The notes: a model not told the origin generated them from the sequence alone. A DNA stretch of 40,957 bases from Proteus faecis (GCF_003144395.1 NZ_PENZ01000042.1:1-40957), one strand, 5' to 3'. Positions 7,728 to 16,698 are shown, counted from the stretch's first letter. Numbers and translations are program-made.

Positions 7728-9308
7728 TTATTTACTAACAGTGAAACCCGCCATCATTCCGGTATCTTCATGCTCCAATAAGTGGCAGTGTGCCATAAAC
7801 GGATGTGCTTTTGTCGCTAAATGATCGAACTTCACTAAAATTTCGCTAAATTGTCCTTCAACTTTCACAATATCTTTCCAGCCTTGGCGATGCTTCTCTG
7901 GTGTTCTACCATTTTCAGATAAAATGCGAAATTGTGTACCATGAACATGGAATGGATGTAACATCATGTCACCACGACCGGAGACAACCCAACGCTCATA
8001 AGTGCCTTGTTTTACATCAAATGCGGGTTCAGTCATTGAGAATGGAATACCATTGATACTATTAGCATTATAGATATCAAGATCCACACCACCATGACCA
8101 CAATTCATTCCGCCGCCCATCATGCCACTACCGTTTCCTTGGCGCATATGACTCATTCCATGATGAATACCCGCTAATGCTTTATCACCATAACGTTCTG
8201 TTAATAGCATCATGCCTTGCATATCTAAACGCATATCCATACGTAAATGTAATGTACGAGTTGCAATGTTACTGAGTGTTGGTAATGCCGGAATTAATGC
8301 TAATTGATCAGGTAAAGTACCTTGTGCTTTTTCCGCTGACGGTAATAAACGTAACACAGGTAATACATTATCAAACGGTGCTAACACCATGCCCATTTGA
8401 CGTACAGGTAAAGTAACAATATCAAAATCACGACCATCTGAGGTATCGACTAAAACCTCAAAACGCTCTCCCATTAAAATAGGAAGTTCTGTTACTTTTA
8501 CGGGTTCCGCTAATAACCCACCATCACTCGCTATCACATACATGGGTCTGCCATCACTAGTGGCAAGGTTTAAGCTGCGAGCATTACAACCATTTAAGAA
8601 ACGTAATCTTACCCAACCTTTCGGTACAATATGCTGTGGTTGGATCGCCCCATTGGTCAACATCATATCGCCAAACCAGCCAATCGCCGCACTCATCACA
8701 TCGAGTTGATAATCAATTTGTCCTTCACTGTCTAAACGTTTATCTTGCAAAATAACGGGTAAATCATCAACACCCCAGCGATTAGGTAATTTACCGCTTG
8801 CAGTTTCCTCATCTTCAATAATCACTAATCCGCCTAATCCCATTGCGACTTGTTTCCCAGTAACACCATGAGTATGAGGATGGAACCAGCACGTTGATTC
8901 AACTTGATTGGGTGTAAAAGTAACAGTACGAGATTTTCCAGGCTCAATCATTGCTTGTGGACCGCCGTCTTCTTCACCACTAATTTCAAGCCCATGCCAG
9001 TGAACGGTTGTCGTTTCGGGAAGCTGGTTATTAATATTGATAGTGACTGATTGACCACGTTTTAATTTCAATGCTGGCCCTAATAAACTGCCGTTATAAC
9101 CCCAAGTTGTTGTACTTGCCGTCGGAATAAATTGAGAAACACCTTGTTGAATATTAAGAACAATCTTTTGTTGAGCATCAGGGGTAATTTGAGGTGGAAT
9201 AGCCAATGAAGGCGTGTTACTTTGGGCAAACGCAAAACGGCTCCAGCTCGGTAATAATGTAACAGCACTTAATGTGGCGCCTAATTTTAAAAATTCGCGA
9301 CGTTGCAT
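7728..9308 (-). CDS. cueO: Multicopper oxidase CueO (periplasmic cuprous oxidase)
   Basis: 526 residues. It oxidises Cu(I) to Cu(II) in the periplasm and protects against copper. The N-terminus [11 protein letters not shown] is a twin-arginine (Tat) signal ending near FAFA, fitting export of a folded, copper-loaded enzyme. Copper-binding motifs appear in order: [29 protein letters not shown] and [13 protein letters not shown]. Between about residues 350 and 410 there is a methionine- and histidine-rich insert ([31 protein letters not shown]) like the cuprous-ion-binding segment of E. coli CueO. A promoter with a 19-bp spacer and CueR-like dyad lies upstream (9390-9420). yacC is divergent, as around E. 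coli cueO; gcd is absent. Confidence 0.95.
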   Translation of the reverse strand: MQRREFLKLGATLSAVTLLPSWSRFAFAQSNTPSLAIPPQITPDAQQKIVLNIQQGVSQFIPTASTTTWGYNGSLLGPALKLKRGQSVTININNQLPETTTVHWHGLEISGEEDGGPQAMIEPGKSRTVTFTPNQVESTCWFHPHTHGVTGKQVAMGLGGLVIIEDEETASGKLPNRWGVDDLPVILQDKRLDSEGQIDYQLDVMSAAIGWFGDMMLTNGAIQPQHIVPKGWVRLRFLNGCNARSLNLATSDGRPMYVIASDGGLLAEPVKVTELPILMGERFEVLVDTSDGRDFDIVTLPVRQMGMVLAPFDNVLPVLRLLPSAEKAQGTLPDQLALIPALPTLSNIATRTLHLRMDMRLDMQGMMLLTERYGDKALAGIHHGMSHMRQGNGSGMMGGGMNCGHGGVDLDIYNANSINGIPFSMTEPAFDVKQGTYERWVVSGRGDMMLHPFHVHGTQFRILSENGRTPEKHRQGWKDIVKVEGQFSEILVKFDHLATKAHPFMAHCHLLEHEDTGMMAGFTVSK

Positions 9309-9389
9309 AATATATTCCTTTGAATAAAAACAAGTTATTATGTATTTATCGAAATAAGATGAATAAAGATGTTTTTTAATCTATTACCA

Positions 9390-9420
9390 ATGCTAAAGTT
9401 TCCCCTTACTGGAAGGTCAA
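9390..9420 (-). promoter_or_regulatory. CueR-type promoter of cueO
   Basis: On the minus strand TTGACC (9420-9415) and TAGCAT (9395-9390) are separated by 19 bases, the lengthened spacer typical of MerR-family activation. The spacer carries a TTCC...GGGGAA dyad like the CueR operators of copA and cueO. Copper-induced activation by CueR is the inference. Confidence 0.78.
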
Positions 9421-9521
9421 TTTAAAACCCAACAAAACAGAGGGTCTTTGCAAAACTTTTAACTACATTAAGCCAAATAACAAAACTTGCTAAATCATCA
9501 CACAAAGGAACAGCACACCTA

Positions 9522-9872
9522 ATGAAAAAAATGTTCGCCTTGTTCTGCACACTAACGTTTTCTTTTACTCTGATCTTTTCTTCGAGTACAAAAGCGTTAA
9601 CTTACACACAAGCAGAAGACTTGGCAGATTTAACCGCCATCTACCTTTTTTTAAATAAAGATTGTGGTTATGAGCAGATATCAAAACCTAAAATTGAAAG
9701 AGCGCTATTGATCTTTTCTCGCTCACAGCAATGGGATGTCAGTAATTACTCGACATTGCCAATGGGTCAATTGAATGAAGATAGTTACAATGATTTAAAA
9801 GGCATTAAAGTGACACACAGTAAAAAATGTCAGCTATTAGCCAATAAATCGCTAAGTTTATTAAATTATTAA
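9522..9872 (+). CDS. yacC: YacC family exported protein (PulS/OutS-like)
   Basis: 116 residues. A classical signal peptide (MKKMFALFCTLTFSFTLIF, cleavage near TKAL) is followed by the YacC pattern: AEDLADLTAIYLFLNKDCGY, IERALLIFSRSQQWDVSNY, LNEDSYNDLKGI and KKCQLLANKSLSLL, all aligning with E. coli YacC. The family is related to the PulS/OutS pilotins of type II secretion, but its own role is unknown, and no secretion genes lie nearby. The two cysteines (in DCGY and KKCQ) are conserved and could form a disulfide. Divergent from cueO. Confidence 0.85.
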   Translation: MKKMFALFCTLTFSFTLIFSSSTKALTYTQAEDLADLTAIYLFLNKDCGYEQISKPKIERALLIFSRSQQWDVSNYSTLPMGQLNEDSYNDLKGIKVTHSKKCQLLANKSLSLLNY

Positions 9873-9985
9873 TACTTGTGTTAACTCACTATTGGATAAA
9901 TAAAGCGGGATAACCTCTTTAAATACCGTCGAGATATAAAATGACTGATAGAGGTTATCAAAAGATTTTTCTACCTTTCTTTATG

Positions 9986-11023
9986 CTAATTATTTTTCTT
10001 CTGTCTATATTCATTCCAATACAAAGCAACTGATGGAATACTTTGAATAATCAACATTCGAAAAATATGATTCGACATAACAAACGCCGCATCTACATTC
10101 ATCGTTATCGCTGCAAATGTCATTGCTTCCATACTTCCCGGCGCCCAAGCCAATACTAATGTAGCCCAAGGAACCCCCGTTAAATAAGCCGCACCATAGG
10201 CAACAATTACGGTTAAAATCACATTAATAATCACCACTTGTACAGAAGAAAAGGCATTTTTAATTAGTGATGAAAGCGGAAAAACCACAAAGTGAGCACC
10301 AATGTTCATACCAATTAACACCATGCTCAATTCATTAAGTAACATGGGAAAAACAATAGATTCGCTAACAAACGATTGAACCAGTATCGCACTACCTAAT
10401 GAGGTCAACATAAAGGGTGCAGGAAATCGAATTTTCTGCAATAAAAGTCCAGAGCCCAACCCTAAAGCAGCAATCAATAATAACCACAACAATGAAATAA
10501 AGGTCATTTCGGGTATAGAAAATTCTGGCATATTAGCTTTATCTGAACCCACAATAAAACCCGCCATAATAATCAGCACCATTAAACGAATGGTATGAGA
10601 AATCACAATTTTTTGAGGTGGCGTTTTCGTATGATCAGTTAATGCTAAAATAGCCGCCATCGCCCCAGGTACCGCCCCAAGCATTGACTCTTCTTTCGTC
10701 CAACCAATATGGCGATGAAACCAAAAATAGCTCACAAAAAACTGAATGGCTAAACACACAACAAGGGTGAGTAATAGAATGAGTAAGTTATCAGCACTCC
10801 CTAAATGAACTTGGTTAAACATTAAACCAACCGAAGTGCCTAAAGTTAGCTGAATAAACGTCAATGTATGTTTAGGAACGGCAAGCTCCCATTTAAAACG
10901 GTAAGCAATGATAACGACAAGAATTGGCCCAAACATCAGTGCCATAGGCAAACCTGAAAGAGTAAGAACACCACCGATTAATGCACAGAATAAAATACCT
11001 GGTAGAGTTTTGAAAAACGACAT
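9986..11023 (-). CDS. abrB: AbrB family integral membrane protein
   Basis: 345 residues, with roughly ten hydrophobic segments. It has the duplicated membrane-domain organisation of the AbrB/PF05145 family: GVLTLSGLPMALMFGPILVVI in the first half, FPAPFMLTSLGSAILVQSF and GVPWATLVLAWAPGSMEAMTFAA in the second half, the APGS/APGAM motif occurring in both (LGAVPGAMAAI). These proteins are sometimes mislabelled as ammonia monooxygenase or as transcription regulators; a transport role is suspected but unproven. It is divergent from the GNAT gene. The gene name follows the E. coli homologue and is less certain than the family. Confidence 0.8.
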   Translation of the reverse strand: MSFFKTLPGILFCALIGGVLTLSGLPMALMFGPILVVIIAYRFKWELAVPKHTLTFIQLTLGTSVGLMFNQVHLGSADNLLILLLTLVVCLAIQFFVSYFWFHRHIGWTKEESMLGAVPGAMAAILALTDHTKTPPQKIVISHTIRLMVLIIMAGFIVGSDKANMPEFSIPEMTFISLLWLLLIAALGLGSGLLLQKIRFPAPFMLTSLGSAILVQSFVSESIVFPMLLNELSMVLIGMNIGAHFVVFPLSSLIKNAFSSVQVVIINVILTVIVAYGAAYLTGVPWATLVLAWAPGSMEAMTFAAITMNVDAAFVMSNHIFRMLIIQSIPSVALYWNEYRQKKNN

Positions 11024-11136
11024 GTTGTGTTATCCAGCTTTTTTAATTATTGTTTCCATCCTAGCATTTGTATAAATATTTAATAACCAAATAGTGATAA
11101 TGTAATTATTATTTTTATTAATATTAAGAGCCGAAT

Positions 11137-11547
11137 ATGTCGTTACAGATCACCACAAATCCAACATCGAATGAGATCAATGAGATTTATAAAGGATTGC
11201 TAATCCACAATCTTCACTATATTCAGATGGAACAATACACACCACTTGCCGTTTTTAAGGAAGAGAGCAGTAAAAAAATAGACGGGATCACAGGAGATAT
11301 TTTAGGAAATTGGCTACGCATTCGTTATTTATGGGTAGATAAAGCCTATCGTGGAAAAGATATAGGAACAGAATTACTGCAAACAATGGAACTTGCAGCA
11401 AAAGAGAAAGGTGCCAAATATGCAGAAGTGGATACTTTTAGCTTTCAAGCCCTGCCTTTTTATCAAAAGCAATGATTTGAAATATTTGGCATGCTAGAAA
11501 ATTATCCCTTTAGTGATAAGAAGTATTATTTAAGAAAAGATTTATAG
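11137..11547 (+). pseudogene. GNAT family N-acetyltransferase interrupted by one in-frame stop
   Basis: The frame from ATG 11137 encodes a compact GNAT fold: LWVDKAYRGKDIGTELLQTM is the acetyl-CoA-binding motif A, and KGAKYAEVDTFSFQALPFYQKQ precedes the last strands. It stops at TGA 11473-11475 after 112 residues. Reading on in the same frame gives FEIFGMLENYPFSDKKYYLRKDL and a TAG at 11545-11547. The usual family sequence at this point is YQK-x-GF, so one GGA-to-TGA change explains the stop. The truncated product would lack the two terminal strands. It could be a recent loss, a sequencing error or read-through; no second lesion is visible. Substrate unknown. Confidence 0.8.
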
Positions 11548-11618
11548 TTTTTTGCTAGTTTCATTTATTTTACTAGTATCTTATTTTTATCTAAATTCGA
11601 ATAAACGTCCGTTCTCAT

Positions 11619-12800
11619 TTATATTGAGTTGAGTTGAGTTGATTCTAATTCATATTCTAATTCATATTCTAATTCATATTCTAATTCATAATTTATTTCA
11701 TATAATAATTTATTATATATTTTATCCAATAAGTCATCATTTATTTCACCCAATAATTTCTTATATATTTCACACCATGATTCATAATTTATTTTATCCG
11801 ATAATTCATCTATATGAAAAATAATTTCTTTTATTTTCTTGATTGAAATATTACTGCATAAATTATTATCACCCAGTTCAAGATCTAAATTATTTTCTTC
11901 ATTCACATAATTAGATGAATATTTCTGTATTTGTGTATCTATCTGTACTGGTTTATCTGTATGTTCAGTCATATTTATTTTTATCAAATTAAAATATTTC
12001 TCTTTCCATTCTTGCATTAAGCTATCAAAGGAATATTTACTATCACTGTTTTTATTAAGCGCTATCATCATAATAGCTGATAATTTATTTTCCACTTCAT
12101 TTTTTATATTATTATCAAACTTATCAAACAATTGAACTTCTTCAATACTTATAAGTAAAAAACTCATTAATTTTATAAAATCCCCCCTTTCTTTTTCCGT
12201 TGAAAAGTTACTCATAAAATCATATTTTTCATTTAAATGAATATTTTCAAATTTAAATTTTAAAAATATTAATTTTAAAATATTTTTTATGCTTTTATCA
12301 TCCAATGCATTTATTCGATTTTTTATAATTTCATTTAATACATCGACAATTAACTTATTTTTGCCCCCCTCATCTCCCTCATTATTGAGTGATGAAAAAA
12401 AATCCTTAGCTCTTTTTACTTCATTTAAATAGTTACAATAACTATAAAAATCAAATTTATCATTTGCATGAGAAATTATATTTTTTACAGTATTTAGATT
12501 GTTAATTATTGTTTTATCTTCAATTACATTTATTTTATCAAAGGCTTTGCTATGTTTTTTTATATCAACAACATCAGAAAGTTTATTATTCTTTATATCC
12601 TTTATAAGAAAGAAAATCTCTATTTTATGGAATAAAAAAATTACCCCTTGAATAAACTTCTTGGTAAAAGAAGGTGCAACAGGGGTATTTTTTATCCCGC
12701 TTATATTTTTTGTAAAAATATAACATTCCTTTTTTGGAAACGAATTTTGTTTATTTAAAAATAAAATATTTGGTTCAAATGTATTTTTTTTAATAATCAT
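11619..12800 (-). CDS. AT-rich orphan protein with C-terminal ELEY repeats
   Basis: 393 residues, not recognised. No signal peptide is apparent; a hydrophobic stretch (about residues 49-66, FIQGVIFLFHKIEIFFLI) is the only possible membrane segment. The rest is Asn/Lys/Ile-rich and predicted helical. Residues 202-275 contain TEKERGDFIKLMSFLLISIE, LFDKFD and KYFNLIK, which resemble the orphan protein at 21639-23003. The C-terminus is four and a half ELEY units, encoded by a 12-bp DNA repeat, ending in a tail coded by a pentanucleotide repeat. Two G6 tracts (12182-12187, 12364-12369) interrupt otherwise extremely AT-rich coding sequence. It starts 75 bases downstream of the next orphan gene, so the two could be co-transcribed. 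No function can be assigned. Confidence 0.6.
   Translation of the reverse strand: MIIKKNTFEPNILFLNKQNSFPKKECYIFTKNISGIKNTPVAPSFTKKFIQGVIFLFHKIEIFFLIKDIKNNKLSDVVDIKKHSKAFDKINVIEDKTIINNLNTVKNIISHANDKFDFYSYCNYLNEVKRAKDFFSSLNNEGDEGGKNKLIVDVLNEIIKNRINALDDKSIKNILKLIFLKFKFENIHLNEKYDFMSNFSTEKERGDFIKLMSFLLISIEEVQLFDKFDNNIKNEVENKLSAIMMIALNKNSDSKYSFDSLMQEWKEKYFNLIKINMTEHTDKPVQIDTQIQKYSSNYVNEENNLDLELGDNNLCSNISIKKIKEIIFHIDELSDKINYESWCEIYKKLLGEINDDLLDKIYNKLLYEINYELEYELEYELEYELESTQLNSI
11624..11642. repeat. Pentanucleotide tandem repeat (TTGAG)3 plus TTGA
   Basis: Three perfect TTGAG units and a partial fourth code for the last residues of the orphan at 11619-12800. A unit gained or lost would shift the frame past the present stop. 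Confidence 0.8.
11642..11689. repeat. 12-bp tandem repeat, four perfect copies
   Basis: ATTCTAATTCAT is repeated head to tail four times (11642-11653, 11654-11665, 11666-11677, 11678-11689) and encodes the ELEY units of the orphan protein. A degenerate copy follows. Confidence 0.9.
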
Positions 12801-12874
12801 AAATTATTCGCCTATATAAGTTATATACAAATTAATTATTAACCATGAAAATAAAAAATGATTTAATAAAAGAA

Positions 12875-14950
12875 TCATATATGTTCAAAATAATTTGAAA
12901 AATATTTTCTAAGCACTTCATCTTTCGATTTATCTAAATCATCAATACTTAACCCTAGTCGACTAAAAATACCTTTTAGTTTGTTTTCTATAACTGTACT
13001 CTGTGTATTAATAGTACCATTCCCCCCCTGTGTCACTACACCTTGATTATAGTACTCCGTTGTTACATTTTTTTTATTTTCAAAAGTTTCATAGCTAATT
13101 AATAAAATAATAGCATCCTGTGCCCACTTGTAATTAATGTTATTACTTGAATTTTTAAATAATCGAGAAAAAAGATTATTTCCATTATCATTTTTCTTTA
13201 TATTTTCATAAAAACTATTATTGAGAGAGTTTATTATTTTCTCTGTTGGCTCTCCCATATTTTTATAAATATCTTTACTTACCATTCTTATTAAGTTGTC
13301 TACCTTAGAAATAGACTTTTCTTCACCAATAAATTCTTCATCTTTTGATAAGTAGTTAAATAACTCTTTCGTTATATTTAAAGACAATTCTTTTTTAGCA
13401 TCTTCTAAATTACCATGGGAATTTTTAATAATTTCTAATTTATTTTTTTCATTAAAAATAGAATCAACAATATTATCAAAAAAAGCTCCAAGTTTTACAC
13501 CATTATCATGACTATTAACTTTTTCTTTTATTAATTTTTTTATATCATCAATTTTATTAGAAGAAAACAATTCATCTATATTTGAATCAGAAATAGAATT
13601 TAATTCATTCACTATTTTATTAGGTAGATCAGAATAGTTTTCTTGGAATTTATTCTTAGCTAAATCAGCTTTTAATTCATCTTTTATCAATTTAATATCA
13701 TTAATAAGCTTACACTCCAAAGCCTTTTCTAAAGTTTGATATTTAATCATAATATCTATTTTATTATTGCTATTTGTTTTTTTAGTTATTACCTGATTAA
13801 CATTATCAGTAAATGTTTGATTTAAAAAATCTAATTTATTAGAAAATTTTTTAAAAACTTCTTTATTATTTAATACATTGTCAAATTTAAATTCTTGTAA
13901 TGCTTTATTTACACCTTTATTTTGAAGATTTATTCTTACAGGTAATAATGATCTATTTATAAATTTAAATGGGGAAATAAAAAAGATTAATAAGTTTTTA
14001 AAACTTCTTGTCTTCTCTGTTTTAAAATAAAGTTTTTGATTTGTATTTAGCTCTTTTTTTCCTGAGTTAGTAATCCAATCAGGGAGTTTATTTTCTTTTT
14101 TTTCTAAGTTAGGAATACTATCAGAGAGTTTATTTTCTTCTCTTTCAATGGTTTTATTTTGTGTATTATCAGTATTATGATCAACACTCACATTTTCATT
14201 TAAAATATCATTATCACTATCACTAGCTAATTTTTGCAATTCTTTAATTAAATCATCCAATTCAATAAAATTATTTCCTTGTTTGGTAACTTCTTCGTTA
14301 TTTAAATTATTTGATACTACATTAGAATAATTATCTTTAGATACTGCATCAGGAGTATTACCTTTAGATACTGCATCAGGAGTATTACCTTTAAATACTG
14401 CATCAGGAGTATTACCTTTAGATACTGCATCAGAAGGATTACCTTTAGATACTGCATCAGGAGTATTACCTTTAAATACTGCATCAGGCGTATTACCTTT
14501 AGATACTGCATCAGCAGTATTACCTTTAGATACTGCATCAGAAGGATTACCTTTAGATACTGCATCAGGAGTATTACCTTTAAATACTGCATCAGGCGTA
14601 TTACCTTTAGATACTGCATCAGCAGTATTACCTTTAGATACTGCATCAGAAGTATTACCTTTAGATACTGCATCAGAAGTATTACCTTTAGATACTGCAT
14701 CAGGAGTATTATCTTTAGAAACTAATGTACTATCCCGACTATTATTTAATAAATTAGCACATGTTTTTATATATTCACCAATAGATGATAAAGGTATATG
14801 TTGATCTTTATTATTATAACTATAATTGATTGGTAAATTTGTATTCTTAATAGATTTTAAATTTTTTAAATTAGTCCATTTCTCATTGAAGTTAGTCTTT
14901 GAATTACTGATATTAGTATTAATTTCTCTTGTTATTTCAGAAATAATCAT
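12875..14950 (-). CDS. AT-rich orphan protein with fourteen 9-residue repeats
   Basis: 691 residues, not recognised. Order of parts: an Asn-rich N-terminus (1-76); fourteen units of V(S/F)KGN(T/P)xDA (77-202) plus a degenerate one; an acidic linker (about 220-320) with two similar NKLSDSIPNLEKKE / NKLPDWITNSGKKE units; a short hydrophobic patch (LLIFFISPFKFI); and a long helical C-terminal region of about 350 residues with likely coiled coil. No signal peptide or clear membrane helix is seen. A G7 tract (13022-13028) lies in the C-terminal part at TQGGNGT. One 60-base line counted inside the gene (13741-13800) has only 9 G or C, far below the neighbouring conserved genes. It is the first gene of the 11.6-15 kb island. 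A secreted or surface role is only a guess. Confidence 0.65.
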   Translation of the reverse strand: MIISEITREINTNISNSKTNFNEKWTNLKNLKSIKNTNLPINYSYNNKDQHIPLSSIGEYIKTCANLLNNSRDSTLVSKDNTPDAVSKGNTSDAVSKGNTSDAVSKGNTADAVSKGNTPDAVFKGNTPDAVSKGNPSDAVSKGNTADAVSKGNTPDAVFKGNTPDAVSKGNPSDAVSKGNTPDAVFKGNTPDAVSKGNTPDAVSKDNYSNVVSNNLNNEEVTKQGNNFIELDDLIKELQKLASDSDNDILNENVSVDHNTDNTQNKTIEREENKLSDSIPNLEKKENKLPDWITNSGKKELNTNQKLYFKTEKTRSFKNLLIFFISPFKFINRSLLPVRINLQNKGVNKALQEFKFDNVLNNKEVFKKFSNKLDFLNQTFTDNVNQVITKKTNSNNKIDIMIKYQTLEKALECKLINDIKLIKDELKADLAKNKFQENYSDLPNKIVNELNSISDSNIDELFSSNKIDDIKKLIKEKVNSHDNGVKLGAFFDNIVDSIFNEKNKLEIIKNSHGNLEDAKKELSLNITKELFNYLSKDEEFIGEEKSISKVDNLIRMVSKDIYKNMGEPTEKIINSLNNSFYENIKKNDNGNNLFSRLFKNSSNNINYKWAQDAIILLISYETFENKKNVTTEYYNQGVVTQGGNGTINTQSTVIENKLKGIFSRLGLSIDDLDKSKDEVLRKYFSNYFEHI
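14345..14722. repeat. 27-bp tandem repeat, 14 copies, with 108-bp higher-order period
   Basis: The DNA unit encodes one 9-residue repeat. Variant units follow an ordered pattern: TADA, TPDA, F-TPDA, PSDA occurs twice in succession, so blocks of four units (108 bp) were duplicated; for example TCAGCAGTAT recurs at 14511 and 14619, exactly 108 apart. This indicates recent expansion by slippage or recombination. Confidence 0.93.
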
Positions 14951-15090
14951 TTTTTAACACCTTATTTAAGAATAATTATAGATAGTCTATTACTCTTATT
15001 TTTTTAAGTTTATAAAAAATCGCACAATAGTAATCAATCAACTCAATTTAATAAAAGAAGCATATATAATTTATAATTAAACATAGAAAT

Positions 15091-15123
15091 AAAAAAAGAT
15101 ATCAACAAGTGATATCTTTTTTT
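15091..15123. terminator. Terminator downstream of the YheO-type regulator gene
   Basis: AGATATCA (15097-15104) pairs with TGATATCT (15110-15117), loop ACAAG, and the flanking A6 and T runs extend the pairing. It serves the minus-strand regulator gene ending at 15174 and also separates it from the AT-rich island. The promoter of the 12875-14950 gene should lie in 14951-15090, but I see no clear element there. Confidence 0.7.
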
Positions 15124-15173
15124 AGTTTACTAATTTATATTCCGCTGGAATTTAAAAATAATTTATTTCTTAA

Positions 15174-15806
15174 TCATTCTTTTAAATCATTATACACCGT
15201 AGCTCTTGAAACACCGAGGTATTGTGCGGTAATTTCCATTGCTTTACGCAGTGAAAGATAACCTTCATCCTGTAAACAGAGTAACAACTCGCGCCTTTGA
15301 TGCGGTTTTAGTGCTCTTGGTGTGACTGAATAAGTCGCAGAAAACTCATCAATACGTTTTTTCAGCGAATCTTCAGTCACTGAACTAAAGGTTTCAATAA
15401 TGTCATTACCTTCTTCAAGGGTTGCAAATTGGTTAAGCACCATTTGTAATCCTTTGATCATTGAAATATCAATATTCAAGCATAACGCTGCAACATAATT
15501 GCCTTGTTTGTCTTTAATACCAATAGAGGTACTTTTTGCTGTTCTTCCATCTGGAAACTGATTCGGGTAATTTGCCACAATCTGAGGAAAGTCCGACGAT
15601 TCAATACGTGCCATTCCCAATTCTGTTGCTCTATCCCCTACTTTTCGACCTGATAGATTATTTTCAATGACCATAATGGTATTTTCACTATCGGTTAGAT
15701 CATGAAGTACAACTTCACAAAAAGGCGATAATGTTTTACCAATGCCTTGTGCAATAAATTGTAGTTGTTCTACCAGCCACTCTTGGTCTTCTGTTTTATG
15801 TGACAT
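15174..15806 (-). CDS. YheO family transcriptional regulator (PAS-like plus HTH)
   Basis: 210 residues. The N-terminal PAS-like domain (about 10-120) shows LSPFCEVVLHDL, IENNLSGRKVGDRATELG and STSIGIKDKQGNYVAALCLNIDIS, and the C-terminal helix-turn-helix (about 160-210) shows LSLRKAMEITAQYLGVSRATVYNDLKE; both are diagnostic of the YheO/DauR type. DauR, a characterised member, controls D-arginine use, so a small metabolite ligand is plausible. It lies 64 bases downstream of the tetR gene on the same strand and may share its transcript. The adjoining enzymes (UPF0261/TIM-barrel pair, Ddh) are candidate targets, but this is inference from position. Confidence 0.85.
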   Translation of the reverse strand: MSHKTEDQEWLVEQLQFIAQGIGKTLSPFCEVVLHDLTDSENTIMVIENNLSGRKVGDRATELGMARIESSDFPQIVANYPNQFPDGRTAKSTSIGIKDKQGNYVAALCLNIDISMIKGLQMVLNQFATLEEGNDIIETFSSVTEDSLKKRIDEFSATYSVTPRALKPHQRRELLLCLQDEGYLSLRKAMEITAQYLGVSRATVYNDLKE

Positions 15807-15870
15807 AACGATCCCTGCAATAGCTAAAACGTAAATGATTTATACAATTTTAACTGATTTATTCAAATAA

Positions 15871-16503
15871 TTAATCGTTATCTGCAGGATAATCAGATTT
15901 TGCCTGATTTAAAATAGCTTTTGCCATCCATTGAGTCATATCAATGACCTGTTGATCATCCATTTTCCAGATATCTTTCATTACTAAAAAGACTTCAGAC
16001 CCATAAATTAAAGAGAACGATTTAATCACCTTATCCCACATTTCTTCAGGATAATGTGCTTTTAATGGTTCAATAACTTTGAGTAAAATCTCTTTACGGT
16101 GACCGCGAATAAACCGTTTTTCTGCATATTCACTTGATTGTCTCTCTTTTGCCCATTGCTGTAATGAGACTTGTAATGCACCACGCAGCGCGCCTTCATG
16201 TTTAAACATTTGTGGATAGGCAAGATTGAGCAATTCAGTAATGCGTTGTTGTGTATTATCTTCAGGTGTGGGGCTCCATGCAATGATCGGTGCTAAACTT
16301 GCGTCAACTGTGGCACTAATTAAATCACTTTGTGTGGGAAAATAACGATATGCGGTTGCTCTCGAAACACCTGCATGTGCCGCTAATTCCGACACAGTCG
16401 GTAACATTCCTTGCTCAAAAAGCCCCAATGCTGTTGTCACCAATAATTGATGGGTTCTTTTTCGTGTACCGGACATTGCATCCGTTTCATCACTGTAACT
16501 CAT
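15871..16503 (-). CDS. TetR family transcriptional regulator
   Basis: 210 residues. The N-terminal helix-turn-helix (about 15-60) is typical: TALGLFEQGMLPTVSELAAHAGVSRATAYRYFPTQSDLI. The C-terminal ligand domain is not recognisable by family. It is divergent from the UPF0261/TIM-barrel operon, and the shared region carries two similar dyads (16636-16651, 16670-16685), one overlapping that operon's promoter. It is therefore very likely the local repressor of the pair and of itself. The ATG at 16503 is taken as the start because the frame before the helix-turn-helix is short and without alternatives. Confidence 0.88.
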   Translation of the reverse strand: MSYSDETDAMSGTRKRTHQLLVTTALGLFEQGMLPTVSELAAHAGVSRATAYRYFPTQSDLISATVDASLAPIIAWSPTPEDNTQQRITELLNLAYPQMFKHEGALRGALQVSLQQWAKERQSSEYAEKRFIRGHRKEILLKVIEPLKAHYPEEMWDKVIKSFSLIYGSEVFLVMKDIWKMDDQQVIDMTQWMAKAILNQAKSDYPADND

Positions 16504-16635
16504 AGAAAATCCTTCGTTATTTCTACACTTTTATGTGTCTGACTTATCTTAAGCTAAATACTCACAACACTTAACGCTTACTTTAGGTGATTAATTGCAC
16601 CTTATCGACTTTTAATAGATAAAAAATAAAAATAA

Positions 16636-16651
16636 TGAGACAACAGTCTCA
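16636..16651. promoter_or_regulatory. TetR-type operator 1
   Basis: TGAGAC-AACA-GTCTCA, a perfect dyad with 6-base arms, lying between the divergent tetR gene and UPF0261 operon. Confidence 0.7.
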
Positions 16652-16669
16652 AAACAGTGCTATTATAAA

Positions 16670-16698
16670 TGAAACTCAAGTCTCATTGTGATTATAAT
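16670..16698 (+). promoter_or_regulatory. Promoter of the UPF0261 operon overlapping TetR-type operator 2
   Basis: TGAAAC-TCAA-GTCTCA (16670-16685) is an imperfect copy of operator 1, centred 34 bases from it. TGAAAC could act as a weak -35, with a perfect TATAAT at 16693-16698 after a 17-base spacer. A bound regulator would block the -35 and spacer. The assignment is inference from layout. Confidence 0.6.

Noticed and set aside
11639-11824. Plus-strand frame of HILI repeats antisense to the ELEY repeat
   Set aside because: Product of the 12-bp tandem repeat read on the opposite strand; no start signal.
14317-14700. 127-codon minus-strand open frame (MQYLKVILL repeats) overlapping the 9-residue repeat gene
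   Set aside because: A 27-bp unit keeps all frames periodic, so one unit without a stop in this frame leaves the whole array open. It has no ribosome-binding site or sequence beyond the array.
14345-14722. CRISPR-like array
   Set aside because: The 27-bp units abut without spacers and are in frame within a coding sequence, so this is a protein-coding tandem repeat.
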